Shown one piece after another: positions 18,327 through 27,035 of a stretch of DNA of 64,000 nt. Origin of the DNA: Brucella pseudogrignonensis (GTDB lineage: Bacteria > Pseudomonadota > Alphaproteobacteria > Rhizobiales > Rhizobiaceae). Under the pieces are notes generated by a model. The model was not told the DNA's origin, ran no database searches, and worked only from the letters and a program-made list of their open reading frames with translations. The DNA lies in contig NZ_JAVLAT010000002.1 of NCBI RefSeq assembly GCF_032190615.1, positions 734,001 through 798,000 on the forward strand, given 5' to 3'. Position numbers and translations under genes: made by a program. Positions within the stretch are counted from its first letter, which is position 1, and each line of letters begins with the position of its first letter.

Positions 18327-19751
18327 ATGACCAATCAAGTTATAACGAATACCACGCCCAAGCCGAAGCTTCTGACGGTTGAAGACGCCAAAGCGCTTGA
18401 CCTGCCACGCATGACAGAGCTTTTCACTGGACACCTTAATCCGGGACAGCTGCATTTCATGAAGCTGCTCGGCTTTCACAAGGTGAAAATCGAGCGTGCC
18501 GAAGGCATGTATTATTACGATCAGAACGGCCGTAAGATCCTCGATTTCTTCGGTGGTTTCGGTTCGCTGGCACTCGGTCATAATCACCCGCGTATTCTTG
18601 AAGCGCGCCGCAAGTTTCAGGAGGAAATGCGGCACGAAATCGCTATCGCCTTCATGTCGCAATATGCGGCGGCCCTTGCTTACGACATTGCTGCCTGTTC
18701 GCCGGGCGATCTTGATATGGTGTTCTTAGGCTCGTCCGGTTCGGAAGCTATGGAAGCTGCCATCAAGGTTGCAGAACGTGCTGCAGGGCCGAAGAAGCCG
18801 AAGATCGTTTATGCCGAAAATTCTTTTCATGGCAAAACCAAGGGTGTGCTGTCGATCACCGATGGCGGGCTTTATCGTGGTGAGTTCAAGTTGGTCGACA
18901 ATACGGTGCGCGTACCGTTCGGCGATATCGATGCCATTGAAAACGCGTTCCGCGCGGACCCGGAAATTGGCGTCATCGTTCTTGAAACCATTCAGGGCGG
19001 TGGAGGCATTATTCAGGCCGATGCGTCATTCTGGCAGAAGCTGCGCCAGCTCTGTGATCAGTATGGTGTGATCTGGGTCGCCGACGAAGTGCAGTGCGGC
19101 TTTGGCCGTACCGGAAAGTTCTATGCCTTTGAACATTACGGCGTCATTCCCGATGTCACAGCACTAGCCAAGTCATTAGGCGGCGGCAAAACGGCGATGG
19201 CCGCGATGATTGCCAAGCGCGATGTCTATATGAAAGCCTATGGTACGCCAAAAACGGCGATGATCCATGCCATGGCAACGTTCGGCGGCATTGGTGAAGC
19301 CTGCATCACCTCGATCGAAACGATCAATGTGCTTTACGACGAGCATCTTATCGATAATTCGGCGGAAACCGGCGATTATCTGCTCGAACGTCTTAAAGAA
19401 TTGCACGCGCGCTATCCGAAGATCATCAAAGAAGTACGCGGCAAGGGTATGATGGTGGGGCTGGAGTTCCATGACTTCTCCAACGCAATGCCAATGGTAC
19501 TTCGCCCTGTATTGGCTATGCTTGATGACAAGCTGAAAGGCTCGTTGCCAGGCTTCATTGGTAGTCATCTGCTGCGTGATCACGGCGTGTTGGTGGCTTT
19601 CACTGAGTATAATCGCAATGTGATCCGCCTTGAACCGCCGCTGATTTGTGATCGTGCGCATGTTGATGAATTCATCACAGCGCTTGATGAAATTCTTGGA
19701 CGCGGCATTGTTGGTATCGTCAAGGACTTCGTAAAAGCGCAGATCAAGTAA
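18327..19751 (+). CDS. Class III PLP-dependent aminotransferase
   Basis: This 474-residue fold-type I aminotransferase has FGSLALGHNHPRI, the PLP-phosphate loop LGSSGSEAMEAAIK, the cofactor Asp in WVADEVQCGFGRTG and the Schiff-base Lys in ALAKSLGGGK. Relatives act on acetylornithine, GABA or other omega-amino substrates. As the last gene of the arabinose-lipid-like operon, it may supply an amino group to the glycan or lipid product; no substrate can be named. A terminator-like hairpin directly after it has been interrupted by an insertion sequence. Confidence 0.9.
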   Translation: MTNQVITNTTPKPKLLTVEDAKALDLPRMTELFTGHLNPGQLHFMKLLGFHKVKIERAEGMYYYDQNGRKILDFFGGFGSLALGHNHPRILEARRKFQEEMRHEIAIAFMSQYAAALAYDIAACSPGDLDMVFLGSSGSEAMEAAIKVAERAAGPKKPKIVYAENSFHGKTKGVLSITDGGLYRGEFKLVDNTVRVPFGDIDAIENAFRADPEIGVIVLETIQGGGGIIQADASFWQKLRQLCDQYGVIWVADEVQCGFGRTGKFYAFEHYGVIPDVTALAKSLGGGKTAMAAMIAKRDVYMKAYGTPKTAMIHAMATFGGIGEACITSIETINVLYDEHLIDNSAETGDYLLERLKELHARYPKIIKEVRGKGMMVGLEFHDFSNAMPMVLRPVLAMLDDKLKGSLPGFIGSHLLRDHGVLVAFTEYNRNVIRLEPPLICDRAHVDEFITALDEILGRGIVGIVKDFVKAQIK

Positions 19752-19756
19752 AGAAA

Positions 19757-19778
19757 AAAGCCGGAGATTACTCCGGCT
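19757..19778 (+). terminator. Terminator stem truncated by IS insertion
   Basis: The hairpin AGCCGGAG / CTCCGGCT with an ATTA loop follows the aminotransferase stop by about 6 bp. The T tract expected after the stem is missing because the IS terminal repeat begins at the next base (19779). Confidence 0.65.
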
Positions 19779-19894
19779 CAGACTGCTGACAAACCCGTCG
19801 ATTTTTTTGGCGGGTTTTTGGTGTTTTGGGAGTGCGTGTTCAGATGGTGTTTTCGGGGCTGGGTGGGCGGAGTTTGAAGTGGGCTTGAGAGCCC

Positions 19895-21297
19895 TCATCC
19901 CCAGGCTGGTTTTGGGGTTTTCGTCATCGCCATTGCGATCTTTTGGATATTCTGGGCGCTCGCTGCAAGCAGGCATTGCCATCTGACCTTGTTGAGACCG
20001 CGAAAGCGGGCATAGCGGTGCCCGTGTAGCTGTTTGGCATCGGCAAACGAGCGTTCGACCGTCTCTTTGCGCCGCTTGTAGATCGCCTTGCCCCACGTCG
20101 TCTTGCGGTTCATGTCGGTGCGCTCTCGGGCATCAGCCCAGACATGCCGGGTAATGGTCCGCTCCGCCTTGGCGTTTGCGGTGCACGATGCCAGAAGCGG
20201 GCAGTCGCAGCACACTGACGGGTCCGAGCGGTAGTGCTTGTAGCCGTTGCGGTCGGTGGTGGCGTAGCTGAGTAACTGGCCTTGAGGGCAGCGATAACCG
20301 TCCGCCTCGGGCTCGTAGACGAATTTCGATTTGGCGACCATCCCCTCTTTGGGCGGGGTCGGCCTGCGATAGCCGGTCACGCCGAGGATTTGCCTGCCCT
20401 CCAGACCCCTGGCCCCTCCAAACCCCTGGCAATGCCTGCCGTGGCATAGCCGGCATCCAGACCGACTGCGCCGACAGTGAATTCGAAGCGTTCACGCTGC
20501 CGGTCCAATCGTTCGAGATAGACGATGGAGTCATGCACATTGGCTGGCGTCACATAGGTATCAGTGATTATGGCATGGCGGCCATCGACCGTGCGGTGAT
20601 CGAGATAAAAGAAACCCTTAGGCTTACCGTCGCGGACCATGTAACCGCTATCGGGATCGGTACGACTGACCTTGGTTTCCTTCACCTCAGCTTCGCGTTC
20701 CTTGTCCTTCAACGGCTTCTGGCCGTGCGCCACACGCTCGGCCTCAATCGCCCGGTCGAGATCGGCCCAGTAGTCGGCTCGCGACTTCTTCAGCATCACC
20801 AGATCGTACTTGCCCTTGTTGGCATTGGCCTTCAGATGGGTCGAATCCGTATAGAGCACCGTGCCATCCACCAGGCCATGGCGGATCGCCTGCTCCACGA
20901 TCGCATCGAAGATGTCCTGCGCCACGGACGTGTCGTTGAAGCGGCGGCGACGGTTCTGGGAAAGCGTCGAGGCCTCGAAGACCGGGTCCGTCAGCTTCAT
21001 GCGCAAGAACCACCGATAGGCGACATTCACCTCGATCTCGCGCACCAACTGACGCTCCGAGCGCACACCGAACAGGTAGCCGATGAACAGCGCCTTGAAC
21101 ATCAGCGTCGGATCGAGCGGCGGCCGACCGTTGTCGGCGCAGTAGAGCCTCGCGACGCGATCATGAATGAAGGAGAAGTCGATCACCGCGTCGATCTTGC
21201 GAAGCAGGTGATCCTTCGGCACCAGGCTATCTAGTGTCACCATCTCGAGAGCCGTCTGTTCGGGAGCGGGTTTCTTCAACATGGCCCAATGAATCAT
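19895..21297 (-). pseudogene. IS1182-like transposase, broken by a 17-bp duplication
   Basis: The N-terminal part (20377-21297, about 306 residues) has the DUF772-type start with RPPLDPTLMFKALFIGYL and FGVRSERQLVREIEVNVAYRWF, and the DDE Asp in YTDSTHLKANANKGK. The C-terminal part (19895-20380) continues from VTGYRRP through RTDMNRKTTWGKAIYKRRK and VERSFADAKQLHGHRYARF in another frame. A 17-bp tandem duplication at 20397-20430 separates them; removing one copy restores a single reading frame of about 463 codons. Confidence 0.9.
20397..20430. repeat. 17-bp tandem duplication inside the transposase gene
   Basis: CCCTCCAGACCCCTGGC (20397-20413) is followed immediately by CCCTCCAAACCCCTGGC (20414-20430), differing at one base. 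Because 17 is not a multiple of three, it shifts the transposase frame. Confidence 0.95.
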
Positions 21298-21336
21298 ACC
21301 CCCCAGCTCGCGCCAGGGGTTTGTCAGCAGTCTGAA

Positions 21337-21366
21337 AAGCCGGGTGATTTCAACCGGCTTTTATTT
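21337..21366 (-). terminator. Hairpin terminator for the GT-C-like gene
   Basis: AAAAGCCGG and CCGGCTTTT flank a GTGATTTCAA loop at the 3' end of the minus-strand membrane protein gene, overlapping its stop. The A run on the left acts as the U tract for minus-strand transcripts. Confidence 0.7.
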
Positions 21367-23055
21367 TTGCAGAATGCCGGGACGTAGCAGCAAATCCCAG
21401 CACGGGTCGAGAGCAATCACATCGCGATCTTTGAGTGCATCGGCATAGATTTCCTGTAAGGCAAGCCGGGATGTCGTCATCGGACATTTCGGGCGCAACA
21501 CGCCATCCGTTGCTTGAACTGCAGCTCTGGTTTCAGGCGACATGGGGGGAACGGTGCGAAATGGATCAGCGCCGATCTGGATTTTACGGGCGGCATTGCG
21601 ATCAAGTAGCCACGGAAACGGATCGGTGAAGTCGAGTGTCATCAACGACTTTAATTGGATGCTGTTTTCTTTCTCGAATTTTTTGAGCGCCTTGACCGCT
21701 TCGTCAACCGAGATAAGCCAGTAAATTTGATAGTCGAGCTCGGAATACAGCCGCCAGCTTGGCAATTGTCCTTGTTGTGCCAGTGCTTCATAAGGCGTTG
21801 AATAATCTGCATAGTGCTGCGGCAAGAGTTTGGCCCGTTCCATCATGTCGGTTCGGGTGGAAATCTGAGCCATGTTTTTCAGCTCGGTAACGGGCGGCTG
21901 AACATAGGTTGGGGCGACTGCAATTGCGCGCAACACCTTATGACCAACTTTGCTAACCGTAGGGACTGCGACGAAGGCTGTAAGGATCAGCACAGTCATC
22001 TTGATTTTATTGTCGTTCAACGGTTTGATGCGTTGCCAGATCATCAGCAAAACCGGCCACAGAAAAATGAACTCCTGACTGCCTGTGTTTTGTGTTTCGA
22101 CAAAAATCCCGCCGGCAACGGTGATTGCGAGCCAAACTGAGCTGCGATCGAAAAAGCGGGTTGGCGTAATATTATGGCGTGTTTCGTGCCAGAACAACAC
22201 AACAGCCAGAGCGCTTGCTGGCAAAATAACATCGAGCTTGCCGGATATGACTGTGAGAAAGCGTGGCAGCAACGCTGCTTGGTTTAGCATAAGCAATTGG
22301 CTGATATCTGCGAGATAGGCGGATATCATATGGCCATTGAGTTCCAATCCGGCGAGCAACACGAGGGCTGCGATAATAGCGATCAGAACATTGCTTAAGG
22401 AGATACGCCCGGCAAGAAGGGCTGTAAATCCGAAGAGTCCTCCAACGAGAAAACCAGTGACCTTCGTCAGAAACAGGCAAAGCATTGTCGCGGCACAAAA
22501 CAGCGCCAGTTTTCTGCTGTTGGGCATGAAAATAAGCCCGGCGACCAGCACATAAAGCAACAAACACACGTGTCGATTATAAATGCCAAATCCGTCGAGA
22601 CCCGGATATGATGTTTCAAGTTGGGCATTTGCCGGAGAGATAGCGAAAATCAAAAATGGGATTAGCAATGCAAAAGCTGTGGATCGGCTTTCACGGTCAA
22701 CATCACAAAGGACGATAGCCATTAATGGTGCTGCGATTATGAGCGTCGACCATTGTGCTAGCAGCACTGGCTGAGCGTGAGAAAAGACGTTCAAACCCCA
22801 GGTGAACAGATAGTACTCAAGAGGACCTGCTGGGGTGAAGAAGTCAACCGACGGTATTTGCCCGATATTTATCCGTTGGGCTGCATCGAGGTAAATATAG
22901 GTGTCCCAATACATTGGGCCGATCGGCGCAACCAATGGAAAGGTTAAAAATAGAACCGTTAAAGTGATTGTAACAAATATCCAAGTCAGCGGAGTGGTCA
23001 AAATCCGATGGCAGCCGAGCAACGTTTTGTTGTTGGTTGGAGGTGAGGTTTTCAA
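21361..23055 (-). CDS. Polytopic membrane protein, candidate GT-C glycosyltransferase
   Basis: This 564-residue protein has about ten to twelve hydrophobic segments in the first 380 residues and a soluble C-terminal part. Its first extracytoplasmic loop contains WDTYIYLDAAQRINIGQIPS and DFFTPAGPLEYYLF, the acidic-residue loop and GPL/EYY context seen in GT-C enzymes that use polyprenyl-phosphate sugars. It lies convergent to the arabinose-lipid-like operon, separated only by the IS. I infer that it may be the transferase consuming that lipid-linked donor. No exact family is recognised. The start at 23055 gives MKTSPPTNNK before the first TM. Confidence 0.65.
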   Translation of the reverse strand: MKTSPPTNNKTLLGCHRILTTPLTWIFVTITLTVLFLTFPLVAPIGPMYWDTYIYLDAAQRINIGQIPSVDFFTPAGPLEYYLFTWGLNVFSHAQPVLLAQWSTLIIAAPLMAIVLCDVDRESRSTAFALLIPFLIFAISPANAQLETSYPGLDGFGIYNRHVCLLLYVLVAGLIFMPNSRKLALFCAATMLCLFLTKVTGFLVGGLFGFTALLAGRISLSNVLIAIIAALVLLAGLELNGHMISAYLADISQLLMLNQAALLPRFLTVISGKLDVILPASALAVVLFWHETRHNITPTRFFDRSSVWLAITVAGGIFVETQNTGSQEFIFLWPVLLMIWQRIKPLNDNKIKMTVLILTAFVAVPTVSKVGHKVLRAIAVAPTYVQPPVTELKNMAQISTRTDMMERAKLLPQHYADYSTPYEALAQQGQLPSWRLYSELDYQIYWLISVDEAVKALKKFEKENSIQLKSLMTLDFTDPFPWLLDRNAARKIQIGADPFRTVPPMSPETRAAVQATDGVLRPKCPMTTSRLALQEIYADALKDRDVIALDPCWDLLLRPGILQK

Positions 23056-23266
23056 ATGCTATCGCCACAAATACTTATCATTTTAATACCGTCGAACCAC
23101 GGCGTTGTTAAGATCATCAAGTTATAATTCTGACTATTTTATAACGCTGATTATTAATAATCTTTGGATGCAAGCGAGCTCATTTCACCTTCCTGCAAAT
23201 AATTTTGCTTTACGTACCTCAAAGCGAACGCTAAGGTTGGGTTGCGAGACTTTGGGAGGAGTTCAC
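23056..23266. other. Divergent promoter region
   Basis: This AT-rich stretch lies between the minus-strand GT-C-like gene and the plus-strand sugar ABC operon. I recognise no operator or RNA element here. Confidence 0.4.
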
Positions 23267-23356
23267 GTGCATCCAGATATTATCGCTGATATTCTTGCGT
23301 CGAAATTCTTTTGCGTAATGTCTTACGACAACGCTGTCTTTGGTATTAACGCATGA
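23267..23356 (+). CDS. Short upstream ORF (29 aa) overlapping the sugar ABC ATPase start
   Basis: A GTG 7 nt after a strong GGGAGGA ribosome-binding site opens a 29-codon frame (begins VHPDIIADILASKFFCVM). Its TGA overlaps the ATPase ATG as ATGA. The ATPase itself has no visible Shine-Dalgarno sequence. This points to a leader peptide whose translation is coupled to the ATPase. The peptide resembles nothing I know. The frame is open further upstream without good starts. Confidence 0.5.
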   Translation: MHPDIIADILASKFFCVMSYDNAVFGINA

Positions 23357-24873
23357 TTTCGCTTTCCAAAGAAACGCGTATTCCGCTTCTTGAAGCTGTG
23401 TCGTTGTCCAAGTCTTTTGGTCCCGTCCAGGTTCTCAAAGGGATCAATCTTAGCATCTATGGCGGCGAAGTTCATGCGATTATCGGCGAAAATGGTGCCG
23501 GTAAATCGACATTGATGAAGCTGCTCGCTGGCAATGAACGCCCGACAAGCGGTGAGATTCGGATTGATGGCAAGCCAATTGCATTTTCAGGGCCTGTTGA
23601 GGCTGAAGCGCAAGGCATTGTGCTTGTGCATCAGGAGATTTTGCTCGCGCCTGATCTGACTGTTGCCCAGAATATTTATCTTGGACGTGAGCTTTCAAAC
23701 GGGCTTGTTGTCGATGATAAGTCGATGCGTGAAGGTGCGCGTAAAGCAGTTCGCGATCTTGGCGCCGACATTGATCCCGATGCGATTGTGGGCAGCCTTT
23801 CAATAGCGCAGCGCCAGCTTGTGCAAATTGCCCGCGTGCTGCTGGTGCCTCACCGCGTTGTCATTTTCGACGAACCCACAGCGTCGCTAACACCGGTTGA
23901 AACCGAAGCACTCTTGAAAGTAATTTGTGATATCCGCGCCAAGGGCGTGGCCGTTCTCTATATTTCGCATCGCCTGCCGGAAGTAAAAGAAATTTCGGAT
24001 CGCATCACAGTTTTGCGTGATGGAACACTTGTCGCTGCGCACATGACTTCAGAGCTTCAGCCCAATGATATGGCCCGGCTGATGGTTGGTCGTGACGTGG
24101 CCAAGCTTTATCCGGATCGCGCATCGGAACGGTCGGATGAGACAGTGCTTGAAGTGCAAGACTTCACAGTTCCTGGCTATGTCAAAACAGCGAGCTTTGC
24201 TTTGCGCAAGGGCGAAATCCTGGGATTTGCAGGCTTGGTCGGTGCGGGCCGTACAGAGCTCATGGAAGGTGTGGTTGGCCTTCGTCCCGGCAAGGGACAG
24301 GTTCGGCACAATGGTAAATCCGTCAATTTCCATAATGCGCATGAAAGCCTGTCTGCCGGGATCGCTTATCTCAGTGAAGATCGCAAAGGCAAAGGTCTTT
24401 TGCTTGGTAAAGATCTTGGCATCAATCTGACACTTGCATCGATCAGCAAATTTGTCCGGGGCTTGCAGATCGACCGGAATAAAGAGCGCGTGGCGCTGGA
24501 TGATGCGATTAAGGAATTTGATATTCGCACCGGACGCAAAGATATTCTCGCTGGCCAACTTTCAGGTGGAAATCAGCAAAAGCTCCTGCTGGCAAAAATG
24601 ATGCTGCTGAATCCGTCTATCGTCATCATAGACGAGCCAACACGCGGCATTGATGTGGGTACCAAAGAACAGATTTATCAGTTCATCGCCAATCTTGCCG
24701 ATGAAGGAAAATCGATCATTGTTGTGTCGTCAGAGATGCCAGAGCTTATCGGGATATGTGATCGCATCGTTGTCATGCGGGAAGGCTGTATTGCGGGTGA
24801 GGTGACAGGTGAACGCATGACAGAGCATGACATTGTTGTTCTAGCAACGGGCGTCAGCACAGAAGCGGCATAA
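23353..24873 (+). CDS. Sugar ABC transporter ATP-binding protein (RbsA/MglA type)
   Basis: This 506-residue double-NBD ATPase of carbohydrate uptake family 2 has the first-domain Walker [10 protein letters not shown], signature LSIAQRQLVQIAR and Walker B VVIFDEPTASLT. The second domain has a degenerate Walker A ([10 protein letters not shown]), YLSEDRKGKGLLL, signature [13 protein letters not shown] and VIIDEPTRGID. This layout is shared by the ribose, galactose and xylose importers. It leads an operon with a permease, a binding protein, a TIM-barrel isomerase and an oxidoreductase. Its start overlaps a short upstream ORF. Confidence 0.93.
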   Translation: MISLSKETRIPLLEAVSLSKSFGPVQVLKGINLSIYGGEVHAIIGENGAGKSTLMKLLAGNERPTSGEIRIDGKPIAFSGPVEAEAQGIVLVHQEILLAPDLTVAQNIYLGRELSNGLVVDDKSMREGARKAVRDLGADIDPDAIVGSLSIAQRQLVQIARVLLVPHRVVIFDEPTASLTPVETEALLKVICDIRAKGVAVLYISHRLPEVKEISDRITVLRDGTLVAAHMTSELQPNDMARLMVGRDVAKLYPDRASERSDETVLEVQDFTVPGYVKTASFALRKGEILGFAGLVGAGRTELMEGVVGLRPGKGQVRHNGKSVNFHNAHESLSAGIAYLSEDRKGKGLLLGKDLGINLTLASISKFVRGLQIDRNKERVALDDAIKEFDIRTGRKDILAGQLSGGNQQKLLLAKMMLLNPSIVIIDEPTRGIDVGTKEQIYQFIANLADEGKSIIVVSSEMPELIGICDRIVVMREGCIAGEVTGERMTEHDIVVLATGVSTEAA

Positions 24874-24891
24874 TTATAAATAGGGGTGTCA

Positions 24892-25893
24892 ATGACTGAC
24901 GTAGTGAATGACAAGAGCAAAGCGCCAAAAACGTCTAAAGACTGGGATCTGAGGGCGATCGCCCCTTTTATTGCGCTGCTTTTGCTGCTTGTTCTTGGAA
25001 CAATTGCCAATCCAAATTTTATCAGCATCGATAATTTGCTGAACGTTGCGACACGCAGTGCTTTTATTGCGATTATCGCACTGGGCGCGACCTATGTGAT
25101 CTCGTCGGGTGGGCTTGATCTATCCGTTGGCGCGATGGCTGCTTTTGTCGGCAGCATCATGATTATGTTTATGAACAGTGGCGTGATCGCTGATCCGGTG
25201 ATGATGTTGATCGCGGCTGTGTTGCTGGCTGTGGTCGTTGGTGCGCTTTGCGGCTTGACCAACGGGTTGATCACGACAATGGGTGGTATAGAGCCGTTTA
25301 TTGCGACACTCGGAACCATGGGTATTTATCGCGGCCTGACGACATGGCTGTCGCAAGGTGGCGCAATTACGCTGCGCAATCCTGAAATTCAGGCTCTTTA
25401 TCGCCCTGCCTATTTTGGTGACGTGTTTGGCGTGCCAATTCCGGTCATTGCGATTTTTGTCACGGCAGCAATTGCGGCTTTCGTACTCTATCGTACGCGT
25501 TATGGACGTCATGTGATCGCTGTTGGCTCCAGCGAAGATGTGGCGCGTTATTCGGGCATCTCGGTCAAGCGCGTTCGCACAATTGCCTATATCGTGCAAG
25601 GGCTTTGCGTGGCTGTCGCCGTACTGCTTTATGTGCCGCGACTTGGCTCGACCTCAGCAACAACCGGCATGTTGTGGGAGTTGCAGGCAATTACGGCGGT
25701 TGTGGTTGGTGGTACGGCGTTGCGCGGCGGCGTGGGGCGCGTCTGGGGCACAATATGTGGTGCCTTCATTCTCGAAATCGTTGGCAATATCATGCTGCTT
25801 TCCAACTTCATCAGCGAATATCTGATCGGCGCTATTCAGGGTGCCATCATTATCATTGCCATGCTGGTACAGCGCTCACTCTCACGACGATGA
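24892..25893 (+). CDS. Sugar ABC transporter permease (RbsC type)
   Basis: This 333-residue inner-membrane protein has about eight to ten TM segments and the RbsC/XylH signature SSGGLDLSVGAMAAFVG, plus GGTALRGGVGRVWGT near the C-terminus. The ATG at 24892 is preferred over a GTG two codons earlier because AGGGG lies 7 nt before it. It is the partner of the preceding ATPase. Confidence 0.93.
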   Translation: MTDVVNDKSKAPKTSKDWDLRAIAPFIALLLLLVLGTIANPNFISIDNLLNVATRSAFIAIIALGATYVISSGGLDLSVGAMAAFVGSIMIMFMNSGVIADPVMMLIAAVLLAVVVGALCGLTNGLITTMGGIEPFIATLGTMGIYRGLTTWLSQGGAITLRNPEIQALYRPAYFGDVFGVPIPVIAIFVTAAIAAFVLYRTRYGRHVIAVGSSEDVARYSGISVKRVRTIAYIVQGLCVAVAVLLYVPRLGSTSATTGMLWELQAITAVVVGGTALRGGVGRVWGTICGAFILEIVGNIMLLSNFISEYLIGAIQGAIIIIAMLVQRSLSRR

Positions 25894-25991
25894 AGAGGGG
25901 TGTCTAACGGCTTGGAATAACGGGTTTGACGGGATTGATGGGGCGGTCCGGTCACGTGAGGATAAAGCCCCCGAACACTTGGGAGGAATTA

Positions 25992-26954
25992 ATGCGAGGA
26001 AAATTCTTAGGGTTTGCCTTTGCTGCTTTGGCGGCTGGCGCTTTGGCATTTACCGGCGCGGCAAGCGCGCAGGATAAAAAGGTGACAATCGGCGTATCGA
26101 TCCCGGCTGCTGACCATGGCTGGACAGCCGGCGTCGTCTATCATGCCGAACGTGTTGCGAAGCTTCTGATGCAGGAGCATCCGGGCCTCAATGTGATCGT
26201 CAAGACATCGCCCGATGCCGCCAGCCAGGCGAACGCTTTGCAGGATTTGGCCGTCCAGGGACTTGATGGACTGGTCGTATTGCCGACCGATCCTGATCCG
26301 CTTGTTAACGCGATCAAGGAGATCAAGGATAAGGGTACTTTTGTAGCGCTTGTTGATCGCGCTCCAAGCAACAATGATAACTCGATCCGCGATCTTTATA
26401 TTGCTGGTAACAATCCGGCTCTTGGTCAGGTGGCTGGTGAATACATCGCCAAGAACACACCAGATGCTCAGGTCGTTGTTATTCGCGGTATGCCTATTCC
26501 CATTGACCAGCAGCGTCAGGATGGTTTTGACAAAGGTATCGCAGGCTCAAACGTCAAGGTTCTTGATCGCCAGTATGGCAACTGGAACCGGGATGATGCT
26601 TTCCGCGTGATGCAGGATTTCCTGACCAAGTATCCGAAGATAGATGTCGTCTGGTGTCAGGATGACGATATGGCTGTTGGTGTTCTCGAAGCCATCAAAC
26701 AGGCCAATCGCGACGACATTCAGTATGTTATCGGTGGCGCTGGTTCAAAGGACATGATCAAGAAGGTCATGGATGGCGACAAGCTGATGCCGGTTGATGT
26801 GCTTTATCCACCTGCAATGGTTTCAACTGCGATGGAACTGGCTGCTGGCCACTTCTATGATCAGATCCCCGTCAGCGGCGAATATATCCTCGACGCAACA
26901 CTGATCACAAAGGACAATGCTGAGCAGTTCTACTTCCCGGATTCTCCGTTCTGA
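25992..26954 (+). CDS. Periplasmic sugar-binding protein (RbsB/Peripla_BP_4 type)
   Basis: This 320-residue protein has a Sec signal peptide (MRGKFLGFAFAALAAGALAF, cleaved near ASAQD) and the type I periplasmic binding fold: VTIGVSIPAADHGWTAGVVY, then DGLVVLPTDPDPL and DVVWCQDDDMAVGVLEAI. The ATG follows GGGAGGAATTA. It binds a monosaccharide or polyol; the ligand is unknown. A strong hairpin follows the stop, as expected for a highly expressed binding protein. Confidence 0.92.
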   Translation: MRGKFLGFAFAALAAGALAFTGAASAQDKKVTIGVSIPAADHGWTAGVVYHAERVAKLLMQEHPGLNVIVKTSPDAASQANALQDLAVQGLDGLVVLPTDPDPLVNAIKEIKDKGTFVALVDRAPSNNDNSIRDLYIAGNNPALGQVAGEYIAKNTPDAQVVVIRGMPIPIDQQRQDGFDKGIAGSNVKVLDRQYGNWNRDDAFRVMQDFLTKYPKIDVVWCQDDDMAVGVLEAIKQANRDDIQYVIGGAGSKDMIKKVMDGDKLMPVDVLYPPAMVSTAMELAAGHFYDQIPVSGEYILDATLITKDNAEQFYFPDSPF

Positions 26955-26960
26955 TATCTG

Positions 26961-26990
26961 AATACGCGCCCGCTTTGTCGGGCGCGTATT
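26961..26990 (+). terminator. 12-bp stem hairpin after the sugar-binding protein gene
   Basis: AATACGCGCCCG and CGGGCGCGTATT flank a CTTTGT loop, 6 bp after the stop. The T run is weak (TTTGC), so it more likely stabilises the upstream mRNA or attenuates transcription than ends it outright. Confidence 0.65.
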
Positions 26991-27035
26991 TGCATTATCC
27001 CGATATGAGTTTGAGTTTTAATTGGAGGACTTTTG

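Larger units (their letters stand above)
19779..21334. mobile_element. IS1182-family-like insertion sequence, 1556 bp
   Basis: Perfect 18-bp terminal inverted repeats (CAGACTGCTGACAAACCC at 19779-19796 and its complement at 21317-21334) bound a single transposase region on the minus strand. The transposase resembles IS1182/IS5-superfamily DDE enzymes. I see no clear target-site duplication. The element sits between two terminator-like hairpins of convergent genes, which fits insertion at a hairpin. The transposase is frameshifted, so the copy is probably not autonomous. Confidence 0.9.

Noticed and set aside
20533..21234. A 233-codon plus-strand open frame antisense to the transposase
   Set aside because: It mirrors the transposase gene, is rich in His/Arg/Asp from reverse-complement codons and has no family likeness.
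19771..21345. Target-site duplication of the IS1182-like element
   Set aside because: The flanks (GGCT on the left, AAAAGCC on the right) show no direct repeat of convincing length.
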